A stretch of DNA of 64,000 nucleotides from Planctomycetota bacterium (GTDB lineage: Bacteria > Planctomycetota > PLA2 > JAEUHO01). Made by a program: the position numbers and the translations under genes. Location of the stretch: the NCBI GenBank assembly GCA_029259775.1, contig JAJDEN010000012.1, forward strand, positions 1 to 64,000. Direction: 5' to 3'. The notes below the pieces were generated by a model, which was given only the letters and a program-made list of their open reading frames with translations, was not told the origin of the DNA and did no database searches. Shown here piece after piece: positions 44,201 through 51,946 of this stretch; the first letter of the stretch is position 1, and the number at the start of each line of letters is the position of its first letter.

Positions 44201-46362
44201 AAGCCGGAGGACGCCGTGCCACCGCGCTTGATCTCGGTGCTCGCCGCACCCTGCTCGGAGAGCACCAGCACGTTCTTGGCGCGCGTCCACGCCTTGTCGC
44301 TGGTGCCGATCCAGACGCCGTCCTTGCCGGTCGTGCCGACCTCGCCCTGGCCGGCGGCCAGGACTCGTGCGCCGGCGATGGGCGCGTGGGTCGCACGATC
44401 GAAGGCCCAGACAAGCAGCTGGCGGCCCTCACTCTTCTTCACGACAACCTCGAGGTCGCTGCGCAGGAAGAGCGTCGTGCTGGTCAGGTCGTCATCGCCG
44501 GCCACGACGACGTAGGCGCCCCGCTCGGTGATGGGCAGCTTGCGGTCCGCCTCCATGAGCCTGTGGGCCTTGTAGCCACCAACGGTCCACTCCGAGGTCC
44601 AGTCGGGCTTCACGATCTCGAGCTGCAGGTTCTCGACGCCCTGCAGCGTGCCCTTGCGCTGGAAGTACTCCTCGATGCCGAGCCGGTAGACCCGCACGCG
44701 CAACTGCTCGATGTTGCGTGTTTCGACGCGCAGGACGGGGTCCGCGCTCGTGCCCTGCACGCGGTCCATGCGCACTTCGAGATGCTTGCGCTTGAGCCGA
44801 TCGAGGCGCGCCTTGGCCTGCCGGGCCTGCTGCGAGCGCGAATACTTCTTGATCAGCGTCTCGTACGCGGCGATCGCTTCACCCAGGCGCTGGAGATCGT
44901 CCTCGAGGGTGGTGGCCGCAAGCAGCCGAGCGGCGGGCGCCCAGCCCGTGCTCGCGTAGCGGCCCGCAAGCCCGCCGAGCAAGGTGAGGGCCGCCTCGTG
45001 GTCCTTGCGCTCGCCCAGGGCCTGCGCCGCCAGGTAGAGGGCGTTGGGGGCACGCGGATCGTCTTCGTTCAACTCCGCGAAGCCGCGCCAGGCTGCGATC
45101 GCGGCATCGACCTCCTTGCGAGCCTTGAGGGTCGCGCCCTTGTCGAATGCGGCGCGCGAGATCTGCGCGCGCACGGTCTTCCAGAGCGGGTGCGTCGGGT
45201 GGGCCTGCAGGAAGCGCTTCCACTCCGCGATGGCGTCGTCGTGGCGACCCGCGCGCACGAGCGCTTGCGCGGCACGATCACGCGCCTGCGGTACGAACTC
45301 GGCCTTGGGGAAGCGTTCGACGAGCGACCGCCACTCGGCGGCCGCCTTCTCGGCCTGGCCGCGGGCGTCGTAGGCCTCGGCCAGCTTGCGCTGCGCCGCA
45401 ACGGCGCCGGGATCGCCGCGGTGCTCGAGGATGGCGCGGCGGATGTAGGCCACGCCCTCTTCGAACGGGCCCGTCCCGCCGTTGGCGAGGCGCTCTTCAC
45501 CGAGCAGGAGGAGGATCTCCATGTGCTGCGCGCTGGCAAACGGCGCAGCCAGGGCCGCTTTCAGATCGGCACGCGCCTTGGGCAGTTGGCCCATGCGCAG
45601 CCACGAGCGGCCGCGACCGACAAGCCACACGTGGACGCGCTTGGCCTCCTCCGCCGGCAGCCGCTTGAGGTCGGGGCGCTTCGTGTGGCCCGCTTCGGTG
45701 AGCAGGATGTTCCACGTGCCGGCGGCGTAGTTGAACGCGCGGCGTTCTTCGTGGATGCGTGCGATGCGCGCGAGCACACGCCGGCGCTCGACGGGGCCCA
45801 CGCCGATCTTGAGACCGCGGTCGTAACCGCCCAAGGCCTGGGCGATGTCACGGCGCGTCGTCGTGCGCCCGAGATCGTCCGTCACCTCGACGCCGTCGAA
45901 GTCCTTGTCGGCGAGCGTGATGTGCAGCGTGGCGATGCGCTCGCGCGCGTTGGGCGCCGTCGCAGCGTCGACGAGCTGATGCAGCACCTCGGCCGCCTTG
46001 GCCGGCTGGGCGAGCTTCTCGTAGGCGGCCGCCGCGGTGTGGCGCATGCGGGCAGCCCAGGTGTCCTTGCCGTGCTCGCTGAGGAAGTCGCTGGTGGAGG
46101 CCAACGCCTCGCGGGCGCGACCTGCGCGGAGCAGGGCATCGGCCTCGAGGACCCAGGCCTCGACCGCCTCGGGCGTGCCGTCGTGCACCGCCCGGAACTC
46201 GCTCAGCTTGACGACCGCCGTCTTCCAGTCGCGGTCCCGCAGGGGCTCCTGCGCGCGGCGCAGGGCAAGGCGGATCTCGCTCCTCTCGTCAGCGGAGGCG
46301 CTGAGGCTGCCCAGAAGGAGAACGGTGAAGAGCGAGGCAACGATCACACGGCGCAGGGTCAT
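38197..46362 (-). CDS. Giant alpha-2-macroglobulin-like protein with TPR regions and thioester
   Basis: Exported 2721-residue protein; bacterial alpha-2-macroglobulins trap proteases in the periplasm or at the surface. It has a signal peptide (about 1-25) and helical TPR-like repeats (about 30-470), then macroglobulin domains (MG2-like YLYTDRPVYRPGAKVSWRG; FRKPEFTIKLTPSKPVYLTGDKV). A Gly-rich bait-like linker (about 1410-1440) precedes the thioester site GCVEQ (Cys1721, Gln1724), which is followed by an alpha/alpha toroid. About 600 further residues carry more TPR-like helices and a terminal beta domain. Most bacterial homologues are 1500-1900 residues, so the ends are extensions. No penicillin-binding protein pbpC is adjacent. 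The ATG at 46362 has GGAG at 7 nt. Confidence 0.93.
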   Translation of the reverse strand: MTLRRVIVASLFTVLLLGSLSASADERSEIRLALRRAQEPLRDRDWKTAVVKLSEFRAVHDGTPEAVEAWVLEADALLRAGRAREALASTSDFLSEHGKDTWAARMRHTAAAAYEKLAQPAKAAEVLHQLVDAATAPNARERIATLHITLADKDFDGVEVTDDLGRTTTRRDIAQALGGYDRGLKIGVGPVERRRVLARIARIHEERRAFNYAAGTWNILLTEAGHTKRPDLKRLPAEEAKRVHVWLVGRGRSWLRMGQLPKARADLKAALAAPFASAQHMEILLLLGEERLANGGTGPFEEGVAYIRRAILEHRGDPGAVAAQRKLAEAYDARGQAEKAAAEWRSLVERFPKAEFVPQARDRAAQALVRAGRHDDAIAEWKRFLQAHPTHPLWKTVRAQISRAAFDKGATLKARKEVDAAIAAWRGFAELNEDDPRAPNALYLAAQALGERKDHEAALTLLGGLAGRYASTGWAPAARLLAATTLEDDLQRLGEAIAAYETLIKKYSRSQQARQAKARLDRLKRKHLEVRMDRVQGTSADPVLRVETRNIEQLRVRVYRLGIEEYFQRKGTLQGVENLQLEIVKPDWTSEWTVGGYKAHRLMEADRKLPITERGAYVVVAGDDDLTSTTLFLRSDLEVVVKKSEGRQLLVWAFDRATHAPIAGARVLAAGQGEVGTTGKDGVWIGTSDKAWTRAKNVLVLSEQGAASTEIKRGGTASSGFRSKAYLYTDRPVYRPGAKVSWRGIFMQAYGGAYAAPAKRDGRVRIYDPRGQQVFEEKTTSSDFGTFHGEFLVDGAAPLGAWRVQLIIDKRGVWEGTFEVQEFRKPEFTIKLTPSKPVYLTGDKVQATIDLTYAFGGAVADAPVRYEVWRRSKVYTASAAEDYSWYFRDDPTARNDPAAPPSGFPPAPSARMAIVTRGEVRTDGRGRAEIMFETQERDDDAEYVVRASAMDVTRRWIVAEDRIPITRADHMAVVRADRKVYRPKQQVIARVRTVDARERAVSRSGTLLLLRVRRTTSAVERRPSPPAPGGRGGGWHGRYVNEEEVEVGSYTLTTDAEGEAEIRLSLDKPGRYRLRWRSKSRGELVTAFTNLEASGEAEDLSKDARLLAARTLHKEGETAEVLLHSPVSRGKALLTYEGEQVLDYRFIDLTSGSTLLELPLEGKHAPNVFFKVAIPGTDKLLEAQTEVVVLRHLDVGVEINPRVALPGSEVEVTLTAKDANGNPVEAALGVALVDETVFAVARDKAPPIRPYFYDKRRVNVVVSASSLGTRFYGTTRETSKDLLADTAARGGDAKRVFARSAVRLAREALRRGDANAAVRQALLALQADPRSWDARAMLGEMRVKAEADKSLDAALKRLASNEPSDAPMADMAEAEMDGLSDAKLRSRKNKKPGAADRRAGEKNADMPPAPTSPGTVGIGGGSGGSLGGRGGGGQYSGPGGAVPPGMRRPSLASGSTDEFSKRAEMQVLMDRFQAAEGQASFAAVRKVVASLGFEAFGSFEIRKSFADTAAWQPDVVTGKDGKATVKVKLPDNLTRWRATVRGVSRAALVGAGRGSVVARRNLLVRVDPPRFLTQGDELVIPTAVHNNTGDAVEVTVRVDAEGVDLGGKDESLSIPAGGRAISDRTFASRTPGPIRIEASVGAAPVGDAVEVKLGALARGLKVFDARSGSSNTSQGALQETFLDVPEGVVPGTNKLTVMLYPGVSDAVMDAMLYLDLFPYGCVEQTVNRFLPALQALAALEGAGSLEAGRIQALRAGAKRGAARLRNLQNDDGSFGWFRSGSDLRMTAYALRGLVAARDSGVPMLKSNIDRARTALMRLIVGGTEDARALGHLALAEAGTINTQAYATTFRRRGEDLSVNGLAWLALAAHRLDRGFDSDELVRLLLERRVEKDGVTYWKAIQGHCFTGSDAEATALAVEALLANKVAGPHAERGMGWLLANRPKGAFGSTKAAGAFVGAAARWVLVGRGQGFGGTVEVLLDGQVVRQVKTGAGPLALADRRFTLVEAAGLSAGRHRVGFRLAGQGDLHWSLRLESVVASEDLPADTHGLTLARRYLDPEEAPLPGKPVKVKPGFTILREGMRPKIEPEDLESVGSGDRMLVRLKVTAPRDLEFVLVEDPLPAGFEVLAATTRGPYAWQERRDNRQVFFLSSVKRGTITLEYVLQATHLGTFTALGTTAYAMYTPEVHGRAKGRTVRVLMPDAARAPAAEQGPTPDELYGEAKRLIAAKQWSEARKMLRALRKDQPLRDVIIEEIEAHLLRAAIEQKDHKEIVRAREELVRRNRQRIPGDIDTARAIAFAYEGVGEPEVANGLFRELIARGFTLEGGWLQALAGRGREVEGLDHLGERLKAFPISNATAQAAFQRARRYRELPRPEGRAGETGRPMDEETLDALWSLTAHFAGNSMADPASYALVEALSRAGDLDGAATSAEAFLRRFADSRYRDDTWYFLADTRFRRFEEKPTEEAAKQVRAAAEPLVSKKFRGNGHSYDWSPFRSRAYHVLARVHHVQGDLDKAIAMYRKASGVEDAREALAFLTEERLRLEETVMRPLAAGTTFPVRYRNVRKVAFKAYPVDLQVLFAVRKTLEGLHKIDLSGIVPAHEWTAEFPAHTDHGEHAADVALPVKGADAGVWLVVAKAGRHETSSLVIRSDLKVVLQRLGKKVRVYVTDAKGQAARGAYVTVSDGSSIRARGLTDGRGVFEAPGVGSTPFVVVSAGDRYAIGR

Positions 46363-46490
46363 GGCGCATCTCCGAACAAGGTGGATCCGAGGGCACCGTA
46401 CCCGGCAGGCGCATCTGGTGGCAGACGCTCCCCCCCGTTGGATGTCCGTCATGCTTGGACACCTGCGGCCCGGGGTGGTTCCATCCGGGG

Positions 46491-48164
46491 GTGCCGACAC
46501 CCCGCAACCACTGGCGAATCCTGATCAACCTGCTCCTGGCCGCGGCCCTGCTGCGCCTGATCGGGCTGGGCGAGCACGCCCTCTGGCTCGACGAGGGCGC
46601 AACTTGGTCCTGGGCCTCGCGCGCCACCTGGGGCGGGACGGTCTTCGCCGAAGCCAACCACCCGCCGGCCTGGTGGATCGTCACGCGCCTCTGGATCGAG
46701 GCCTTCGGTGACAGCGAAGCCGCGCTGCGCGCACCCGCGGCCCTGCTCGGCATCGCCTCGGTCTTCCTCGCGTGGCTCCTGGCGCGGCGGCTGTTCGACC
46801 CGGGCTATCGGCCGCGCCGCGGCGGGTTCGATCGCGAGCCGGATGACGGCCGGGGCGCCGGGACGGCGCTCTGGTTCGCGGCCTTCGTCGCGCTCAGCAC
46901 CTACTTCACCGAGTACAGCCAAGAGGCGCGCATGTACGCGGCGCTCATCGCAGAGGCGCTCGGCCTCTCCTTGCTCTACTTGCGCTGGCTCGACAAGAAC
47001 GACCGCGTCTCGCTGGTCGGCTACGCGCTGCTCGCGGCGGTTGCGCTGTACACGCAGTACTTCGCCATCTGGATCATCGCGGGCCACGGCGGCCACGCGC
47101 TCTGGCTGTGGCACCGTGGACGCCGGGGCGGCGAGCCGCTCGACATCCGCCCGTTCGTCCTCGCGTGCCTCGGCGCGGGCCTGCTCTTCGTCCCTTGGTT
47201 CGTGTTCATGCTGCGCAACTACGAGGGCATCTCGACAGGCCAGCCGTTCGAGCCGTTCGGCAGGCTCTTCTACGTGCTCTGGCGCATCGGCGCTGGGCCG
47301 GGCGTGGTCGTCGTCGATCGCCCTCGGCAAGAGGAGGGCGTCGCGAGCGTGCTGCAGGAAGAGCTCGTACTCTCCGCCGTCATCGCGCTGCTCTGGTTCG
47401 CTCCGATCGTGCTGGGCTTCCTGCGCCTGAAGAAGCGCCCGGGCGTGGCGTCGTTCGTGGTCGCCAACCTCGCGCTGCCGATCGTGCTGCTTCTGCTCGT
47501 CTTTCCCGTGTTCCCTCTCATCCACGAGCGCTACCTGGTGTTCCTCGCGCCGTGGCTGGCGCTGATCGCTGTGTTCGGCGCGCGCGAGGCCGTGGGCTCC
47601 GTGCGCAGGGCCGCGACCCTCGGCCTCGTGCTGCTGCTGGTACTGGGCGCCGTCGCCTACCACACGGTGGACATCCACCTCGAGCCGTCGCCGGGCAGGC
47701 AAGCCCTCGGTACGGGCGCCGTGCCGACCTCCTACGAACCCTCCTCGGAGGACATGCCGCGGTTCCTCCACCACGGCCACCCCTATGGCAAGGAGCCGTG
47801 GCGGCAGGCCCACCGGTTCGTGAAGGAACTCGCGGACCAGGGCGACCTGGTCGTGCTGCACCCGCCCTACATCCACCTCTCGTGGGACTACTACGACCGT
47901 GGCGCGATCGATCTCGCGTCGCTCCCGCGCGAGGAGGTCAGCGCGCACGAGGCGGCCAAGGCCCTCGGGGACGCGCTGGAGGGTCGCACGCGCGTCTTCC
48001 TCGTCCTCGCGCACGAGGAGACCGTGGACCCGGACCACTACTTCCACGTCCTGCGCGACCTCCTCGAGCAGCGCTGGAGCGACGCGGCCCGATTCCAGGC
48101 CGTCGAGCCGATCCTCTTCAACCGCTCGTGGGGTGTGCGCGTGGCGGTGTTCAACCGGCGGTAG
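46491..48164 (+). CDS. GT39/ArnT-like membrane glycosyltransferase
   Basis: Predicted polyprenyl-phosphate-sugar-dependent glycosyltransferase. The 557 residues (GTG at 46491) have about 11-12 membrane helices and a first periplasmic loop with the acidic catalytic pair WLDEGATW (Asp34-Glu35) and EANHPPAWW, typical of the PMT/ArnT superfamily. The C-terminal third (about 400-557) is a soluble domain. An in-frame TTG at 46455 would add 12 residues, but no ribosome binding site decides between them. It is divergent from the macroglobulin gene. The acceptor (lipid, protein or polysaccharide) is unknown. Confidence 0.85.
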   Translation: MPTPRNHWRILINLLLAAALLRLIGLGEHALWLDEGATWSWASRATWGGTVFAEANHPPAWWIVTRLWIEAFGDSEAALRAPAALLGIASVFLAWLLARRLFDPGYRPRRGGFDREPDDGRGAGTALWFAAFVALSTYFTEYSQEARMYAALIAEALGLSLLYLRWLDKNDRVSLVGYALLAAVALYTQYFAIWIIAGHGGHALWLWHRGRRGGEPLDIRPFVLACLGAGLLFVPWFVFMLRNYEGISTGQPFEPFGRLFYVLWRIGAGPGVVVVDRPRQEEGVASVLQEELVLSAVIALLWFAPIVLGFLRLKKRPGVASFVVANLALPIVLLLLVFPVFPLIHERYLVFLAPWLALIAVFGAREAVGSVRRAATLGLVLLLVLGAVAYHTVDIHLEPSPGRQALGTGAVPTSYEPSSEDMPRFLHHGHPYGKEPWRQAHRFVKELADQGDLVVLHPPYIHLSWDYYDRGAIDLASLPREEVSAHEAAKALGDALEGRTRVFLVLAHEETVDPDHYFHVLRDLLEQRWSDAARFQAVEPILFNRSWGVRVAVFNRR

Positions 48165-48214
48165 ACTCCGCACGTTCGAGGCCACGCCCCAGCCACCACG
48201 TCCCGGAGACGCAC

Positions 48215-49360
48215 ATGCCCCGCGCCACGCGCATCGCGATCCTGACCGGAGGCGGCGACTGCCCTGGTCTCAACGCCGTGATCCGCGCGGTCGTCCGGAG
48301 CGCACAAAACGTCCACGGCTGGGAAGTCTACGGCGTACGCGATGGCGTGGAGGGCTTCCTGGCGCCGCGCGGCGAAGGCTTGGAGCTCCTCACACGCGAC
48401 GACGTTGCAGGCACCCTCACACGCGGCGGGACGATCCTCGGCGCAAGCAACCGCTGCGACATCTTCGCGATCCCGCGCAAGAAGGGTCCGCCCAAGGACG
48501 AGTCCTACCGCATCACACGAACGTTCAAGTCCATGGGCATCTCGGCGCTGATCGCCGTGGGCGGCGACGGCACGATGCGCATGGCGCACCGGCTTCACGG
48601 CATGGGCGTCCCGGTCGTCGGTGTGCCGAAGACGATCGACAATGACGTCCGCGGCACGGATCGCACCTTCGGCTTCGACTCCGCCGTCGGCGTCGTGGCG
48701 GAAGCCATCGATCGGCTCTATACGACGGCCGAGAGCCATCACCGCGTGATGCTCGTCGAGGTCATGGGCCGCGACGCGGGCTGGATCGCCCTGCACGGCG
48801 GTCTCGCAGGCGGTGCCGAGGTGATCCTGCTTCCCGAGATCCCCTACGACCCCGAACGCATCGCGACGAAGGTGCGCGCGCGGATCGAACAGGGTCGGAG
48901 GTACTCCATCGTCGTGGTGAGCGAAGGCGCCCGGCGACCGAAGGGCGGCAAGGTCTACCGCGCCGGCGGGGGCGGCGACCATCTCGTCGACAAGCTCGGC
49001 GGCGTCTCCTACCGCGTCGCCGAGGAGCTGCGCACCTGCATCGACCTCGAGGTGCGCAACATCGTCCTCGGCCACACCCAGCGCGGCGGCTCGCCCACAC
49101 CGATCGATCGCACGCTGGGCTCGCTCATGGGCAACCACGCCGTCCGACTGGTCGCGAACGGCGCCTTCGGTGAAATGGTCGCACTCCGGGGAAGCCTGAT
49201 GAACTCGACGAAGCTCGAGAAGGTCGTCACCGGTATTCGCAAGGTGCCGAAGAAGGGCCCCCTCGTGCGCGCCGCCCGGGAGATCGGCGTCTCGTTTGCC
49301 GCGGCCGATGGCTCCGACGACGAATTCACCGCCGCCCGCCACGCCCATGGAGCGCCGTGA
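48215..49360 (+). CDS. pfkA: 6-phosphofructokinase
   Basis: Phosphorylates fructose 6-phosphate in glycolysis. The 381 residues contain TGGGDCPGLNA (nucleotide loop), IAVGGDGTMR, PKTIDNDVRGTDRTFGFDSA, EVMGRDAGWIA and LGHTQRGGSPTPIDR. The residue matching E. coli Gly104 is a glycine (GGDGT), as in ATP-dependent enzymes, whereas the Gly124 equivalent is lysine (PKTIDND), as in the PPi-type and some actinobacterial ATP enzymes. ATP use is therefore likely but not certain. The ATG has GGAG at 7 nt. Its TGA overlaps the next gene's ATG (TGATG), the start of a three-gene coupled operon. Confidence 0.93.
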   Translation: MPRATRIAILTGGGDCPGLNAVIRAVVRSAQNVHGWEVYGVRDGVEGFLAPRGEGLELLTRDDVAGTLTRGGTILGASNRCDIFAIPRKKGPPKDESYRITRTFKSMGISALIAVGGDGTMRMAHRLHGMGVPVVGVPKTIDNDVRGTDRTFGFDSAVGVVAEAIDRLYTTAESHHRVMLVEVMGRDAGWIALHGGLAGGAEVILLPEIPYDPERIATKVRARIEQGRRYSIVVVSEGARRPKGGKVYRAGGGGDHLVDKLGGVSYRVAEELRTCIDLEVRNIVLGHTQRGGSPTPIDRTLGSLMGNHAVRLVANGAFGEMVALRGSLMNSTKLEKVVTGIRKVPKKGPLVRAAREIGVSFAAADGSDDEFTAARHAHGAP

Positions 49361-50208
49361 TGCGTATCGACCTGCATGCCCACACGACGCACTCCGACGG
49401 GACGTTGCGGCCGGCCGAGCTGGTCGCCCGTGCCAAGCAGCGGGGCTTGGCCGCCCTCGCGATCACCGACCACGACACGACGGAGGGCCTCGCGGAGGCC
49501 CGCCGCGTCGGCGCGCAGCTCGGCGTCGAGATCCTCACCGGCTGTGAGGTCACGGCGCTCTTGCCGTCGGGGATCTGCCACGTACTCGTCTACGCGTTCG
49601 ACGAGGAGCACGCCGGCTTCCAGGCCATGCTGAAGCGCGTGCGCAAGGGACGCGACGAGCGCAACACGGCGATCCTCGCCAAGCTGAATGCACTCGGCGT
49701 GTCCATCACGCTCGAAGATGTGACGAAGCATGCCATCGGAACGATCGTCGCGCGGCCGCACATCGCCCAGGCGCTCGTCGAGGCCGGCATCGTCGACGAT
49801 CTGCGCGAGGCGTTTCAACGCTACCTGAAGGACGGCGGCCCGGCCTACGTGGAGGCGCAGGTACCGAATGCCGAAGAAGTCATCACGCAGGCGGTGGCCG
49901 CGGGTGGCGTCGCCGTGCTCGCGCATCCTCGCTCGCTCAAGATGGGCAGCCGGCGCGGATATCAGCAGGTCTTCGAAGCGCTCGCGGCCGTCGGCCTGGG
50001 CGGCATCGAAGCGCATCACCCGAGCCACGACCGCAATCACCGCCGGATGTTTGCCAACCTGGCGACGGAGCTCGGCCTCGTCGTCACCGCCGGCAGCGAC
50101 TTCCACGGTGCCAACAAGCCGCACCTGGAGCTGGGCGAAGGCGACGGGACGATCGAGGTCACCTACGACATCTGGACCCAGCTGCTGGCTTGCTGCAAGG
50201 CCGCGTGA
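49360..50208 (+). CDS. PHP-domain phosphoesterase (RNase AM / nucleoside bisphosphate phosphatase-like)
   Basis: The 282-residue TrpH/YciV-type enzyme belongs to a family that hydrolyses 3',5'-nucleoside bisphosphates and trims RNA 5' ends. Metal-binding PHP motifs are seen in order: DLHAHTTHSDG (near 4-14), ITDHDTTEG (near 38-46), CEVTA (near 63), ARPHIAQAL, LAHPRSL and SDFHG near the end. The start is the ATG in TGATG shared with the pfkA stop; the preceding GTG at 49357 is also possible. Its own TGA overlaps the psd ATG in the same way. Confidence 0.88.
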   Translation: MRIDLHAHTTHSDGTLRPAELVARAKQRGLAALAITDHDTTEGLAEARRVGAQLGVEILTGCEVTALLPSGICHVLVYAFDEEHAGFQAMLKRVRKGRDERNTAILAKLNALGVSITLEDVTKHAIGTIVARPHIAQALVEAGIVDDLREAFQRYLKDGGPAYVEAQVPNAEEVITQAVAAGGVAVLAHPRSLKMGSRRGYQQVFEALAAVGLGGIEAHHPSHDRNHRRMFANLATELGLVVTAGSDFHGANKPHLELGEGDGTIEVTYDIWTQLLACCKAA

Positions 50209-51047
50209 TGGAACAGAGGTCACCGCTCATCGTGCGCCTCATTCCGCGCGCGTTCGTCTCACGCATGACGGGCTGGTTCGCCAGGCGCCCTCTGCCGGGT
50301 TGGATGCTGCGTCCGCTGCTGCGCTGGTACGCCAAGCGCTACGGCGCGGTGCTGGCCGACGCGGAGCGCCCGCTCGAGGACTACACGAGCTTCGTGGACT
50401 TCTTCACGCGCACGCTCAAGGAGGGTGCCCGGCCCCTGCCTGACGACGAGAACGCCCTCGCCTGCCCGTGCGACGGCACCGTGTCGATGGCGGGCACGGT
50501 CGAGGGCGGCATGCTCCTGCAGGTGAAGGGGCACGCCTACGCCCTCGGCGAGCTGCTTGGGAGCGCCGAGGACGCCGCGCGCTTCGAGGGCGGGACGTAC
50601 GCGGTGCTCTACCTCGCGCCGGGGGACTACCACCGCTACCACTGGCCGCTGAACGGCATCATCGAGTCCGCGCGCGGCCTACCGGGCGACCTCTGGCCTG
50701 TGAACGAGCGCTCGGTCCGCAGCGTCGCCGGCCTGTTCGCCGAGAACGAACGCGCCGCCTGCCTCGGCACCGCCGCGAACGGCGGCGCCTTCGCTTACGT
50801 TCCCGTCGGGGCGCTCAACGTCGGCTCGATCCGTCTCGCGTTCTCGCGCGTGCGTACGAACCCGATGCGCAAGGCGCCCGAGCCTGCGCTGCGCCCGCGG
50901 TGGGGGTGCCGGGGCGACGAGTTCGGTTGGTTCGAGCTCGGCTCGACCGTCGTGCTCGTCCTTGCGACGGAGACCGGCACGATCGACGCTCTCGCGACCG
51001 GTACGAAGGTGCGCATGGGTCAGGCGATCGGCCGCATCTCCGAGTAG
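50208..51047 (+). CDS. psd: Phosphatidylserine decarboxylase (proenzyme)
   Basis: Makes phosphatidylethanolamine from phosphatidylserine at the membrane. The 279-residue proenzyme has the self-cleavage motif LGST near residue 246 (FELGSTVVLVL), where serinolysis creates the pyruvoyl cofactor. It also has LAPGDYHRYHWPLNG with the conserved histidines and CPCDGTVS. It is the last gene of the TGATG-coupled pfkA-PHP-psd unit, and no phosphatidylserine synthase lies nearby. Confidence 0.94.
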   Translation: MEQRSPLIVRLIPRAFVSRMTGWFARRPLPGWMLRPLLRWYAKRYGAVLADAERPLEDYTSFVDFFTRTLKEGARPLPDDENALACPCDGTVSMAGTVEGGMLLQVKGHAYALGELLGSAEDAARFEGGTYAVLYLAPGDYHRYHWPLNGIIESARGLPGDLWPVNERSVRSVAGLFAENERAACLGTAANGGAFAYVPVGALNVGSIRLAFSRVRTNPMRKAPEPALRPRWGCRGDEFGWFELGSTVVLVLATETGTIDALATGTKVRMGQAIGRISE

Positions 51048-51053
51048 CTCGAG

Positions 51054-51893
51054 CTAGCCGAGCGCGAGCGTAATGCTGGCGGCTTGCTCCTCGACGACGT
51101 CGACCTCCGTGTCGGCGAGTCCCTTCTCCTCGGACCACGCCGAGATCCGGTAGCGACCGGCCGGGAGACCACGGAGCAGGAAGTCACCGTGCGGCGTGCT
51201 CGGAAACGTCGTCATGTGCAGCGGCGCGTGCCCCGGCTTGTCGACGCGCCGCCAGGAGAGCAGCGCCGGGCACGCGTGCCCGGAGCCGTCCACGACTTCG
51301 CCGCCGACGGAACCACCGAGGGGGCCGAACAGGATCTCGACCTCCGGCGCGGGCTGCGCCTCCGTGACGATCACGCCGTGCGCCTGCACCGGCAGGTACG
51401 AGCCGCCCCAGACGGTCACGGTGTAGCTGCCGGGCCGGATGCTCCAGAGCATCAGCCGCGAGCGCAGCGTGCGGCCGAAGTACTCGCGCACGGGGCCCTT
51501 GGGGCCGGTGCGATCGAGCACGACGTGGATGACGGGCGGTGGGGCCAGGCCGGGTTCGGTCTTGGCGACGAGCAGGATCCCTTGCGGACGAGCCAGCTTG
51601 ACCTTGAGCTGGTCGGTCCCGGTGGGCACGGCCAGCACCTTGGCCTTCACCGTGCCGAGCTGGAAGCGGAGGTCGTAGCGGCCGCCCGGGATGAGCCCCT
51701 CGACGGCGAAGTCGCCGCGCCCGTCGGTCAAGACGGGCAGCAGATCGAGGTCGGCGCCCCCCGACTCGGCCGCCTCCACGCGCACGCCGACGAGGGGTTC
51801 GCCCTGGAAGTCGGAGACGCAGCCCGAGATGATCTCACCCTCGACCTCCGGCGGGCGATCCAGGTCATCCGAGGGGGTGTCGGGCGAAGACAT
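51054..51893 (-). CDS. Carboxypeptidase-regulatory-like (Ig-fold) protein without a signal peptide
   Basis: The 279 residues form about three beta-sandwich modules: ISGCVSDFQGEPLVGVRVEAAES, GIPGG-like turns (VEGLIPGGRYDLRFQLG), GGEVVDGSGHACPALLSW and FLLRGLPAGRYRISAW. These match carboxypeptidase regulatory-like domains normally found outside the cell. The acidic start MSSPDTPSDDLDRPPEVEGE contains no signal peptide or membrane helix, so either it is cytosolic or it is exported by another route. It is convergent with psd and divergent from gltX. Confidence 0.75.
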   Translation of the reverse strand: MSSPDTPSDDLDRPPEVEGEIISGCVSDFQGEPLVGVRVEAAESGGADLDLLPVLTDGRGDFAVEGLIPGGRYDLRFQLGTVKAKVLAVPTGTDQLKVKLARPQGILLVAKTEPGLAPPPVIHVVLDRTGPKGPVREYFGRTLRSRLMLWSIRPGSYTVTVWGGSYLPVQAHGVIVTEAQPAPEVEILFGPLGGSVGGEVVDGSGHACPALLSWRRVDKPGHAPLHMTTFPSTPHGDFLLRGLPAGRYRISAWSEEKGLADTEVDVVEEQAASITLALG

Positions 51894-51946
51894 GGCCCCC
51901 ACGATACGCGGGCGTACGTTGTGCGTCCTACCCCGGAGATCCGGTC

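Noticed and set aside
42787..46524. Plus-strand open frame of 1245 codons
   Set aside because: It is antisense to the alpha-2-macroglobulin gene, has the Arg/His/Glu-rich composition of a GC-rich shadow frame and no ribosome binding site or domain.
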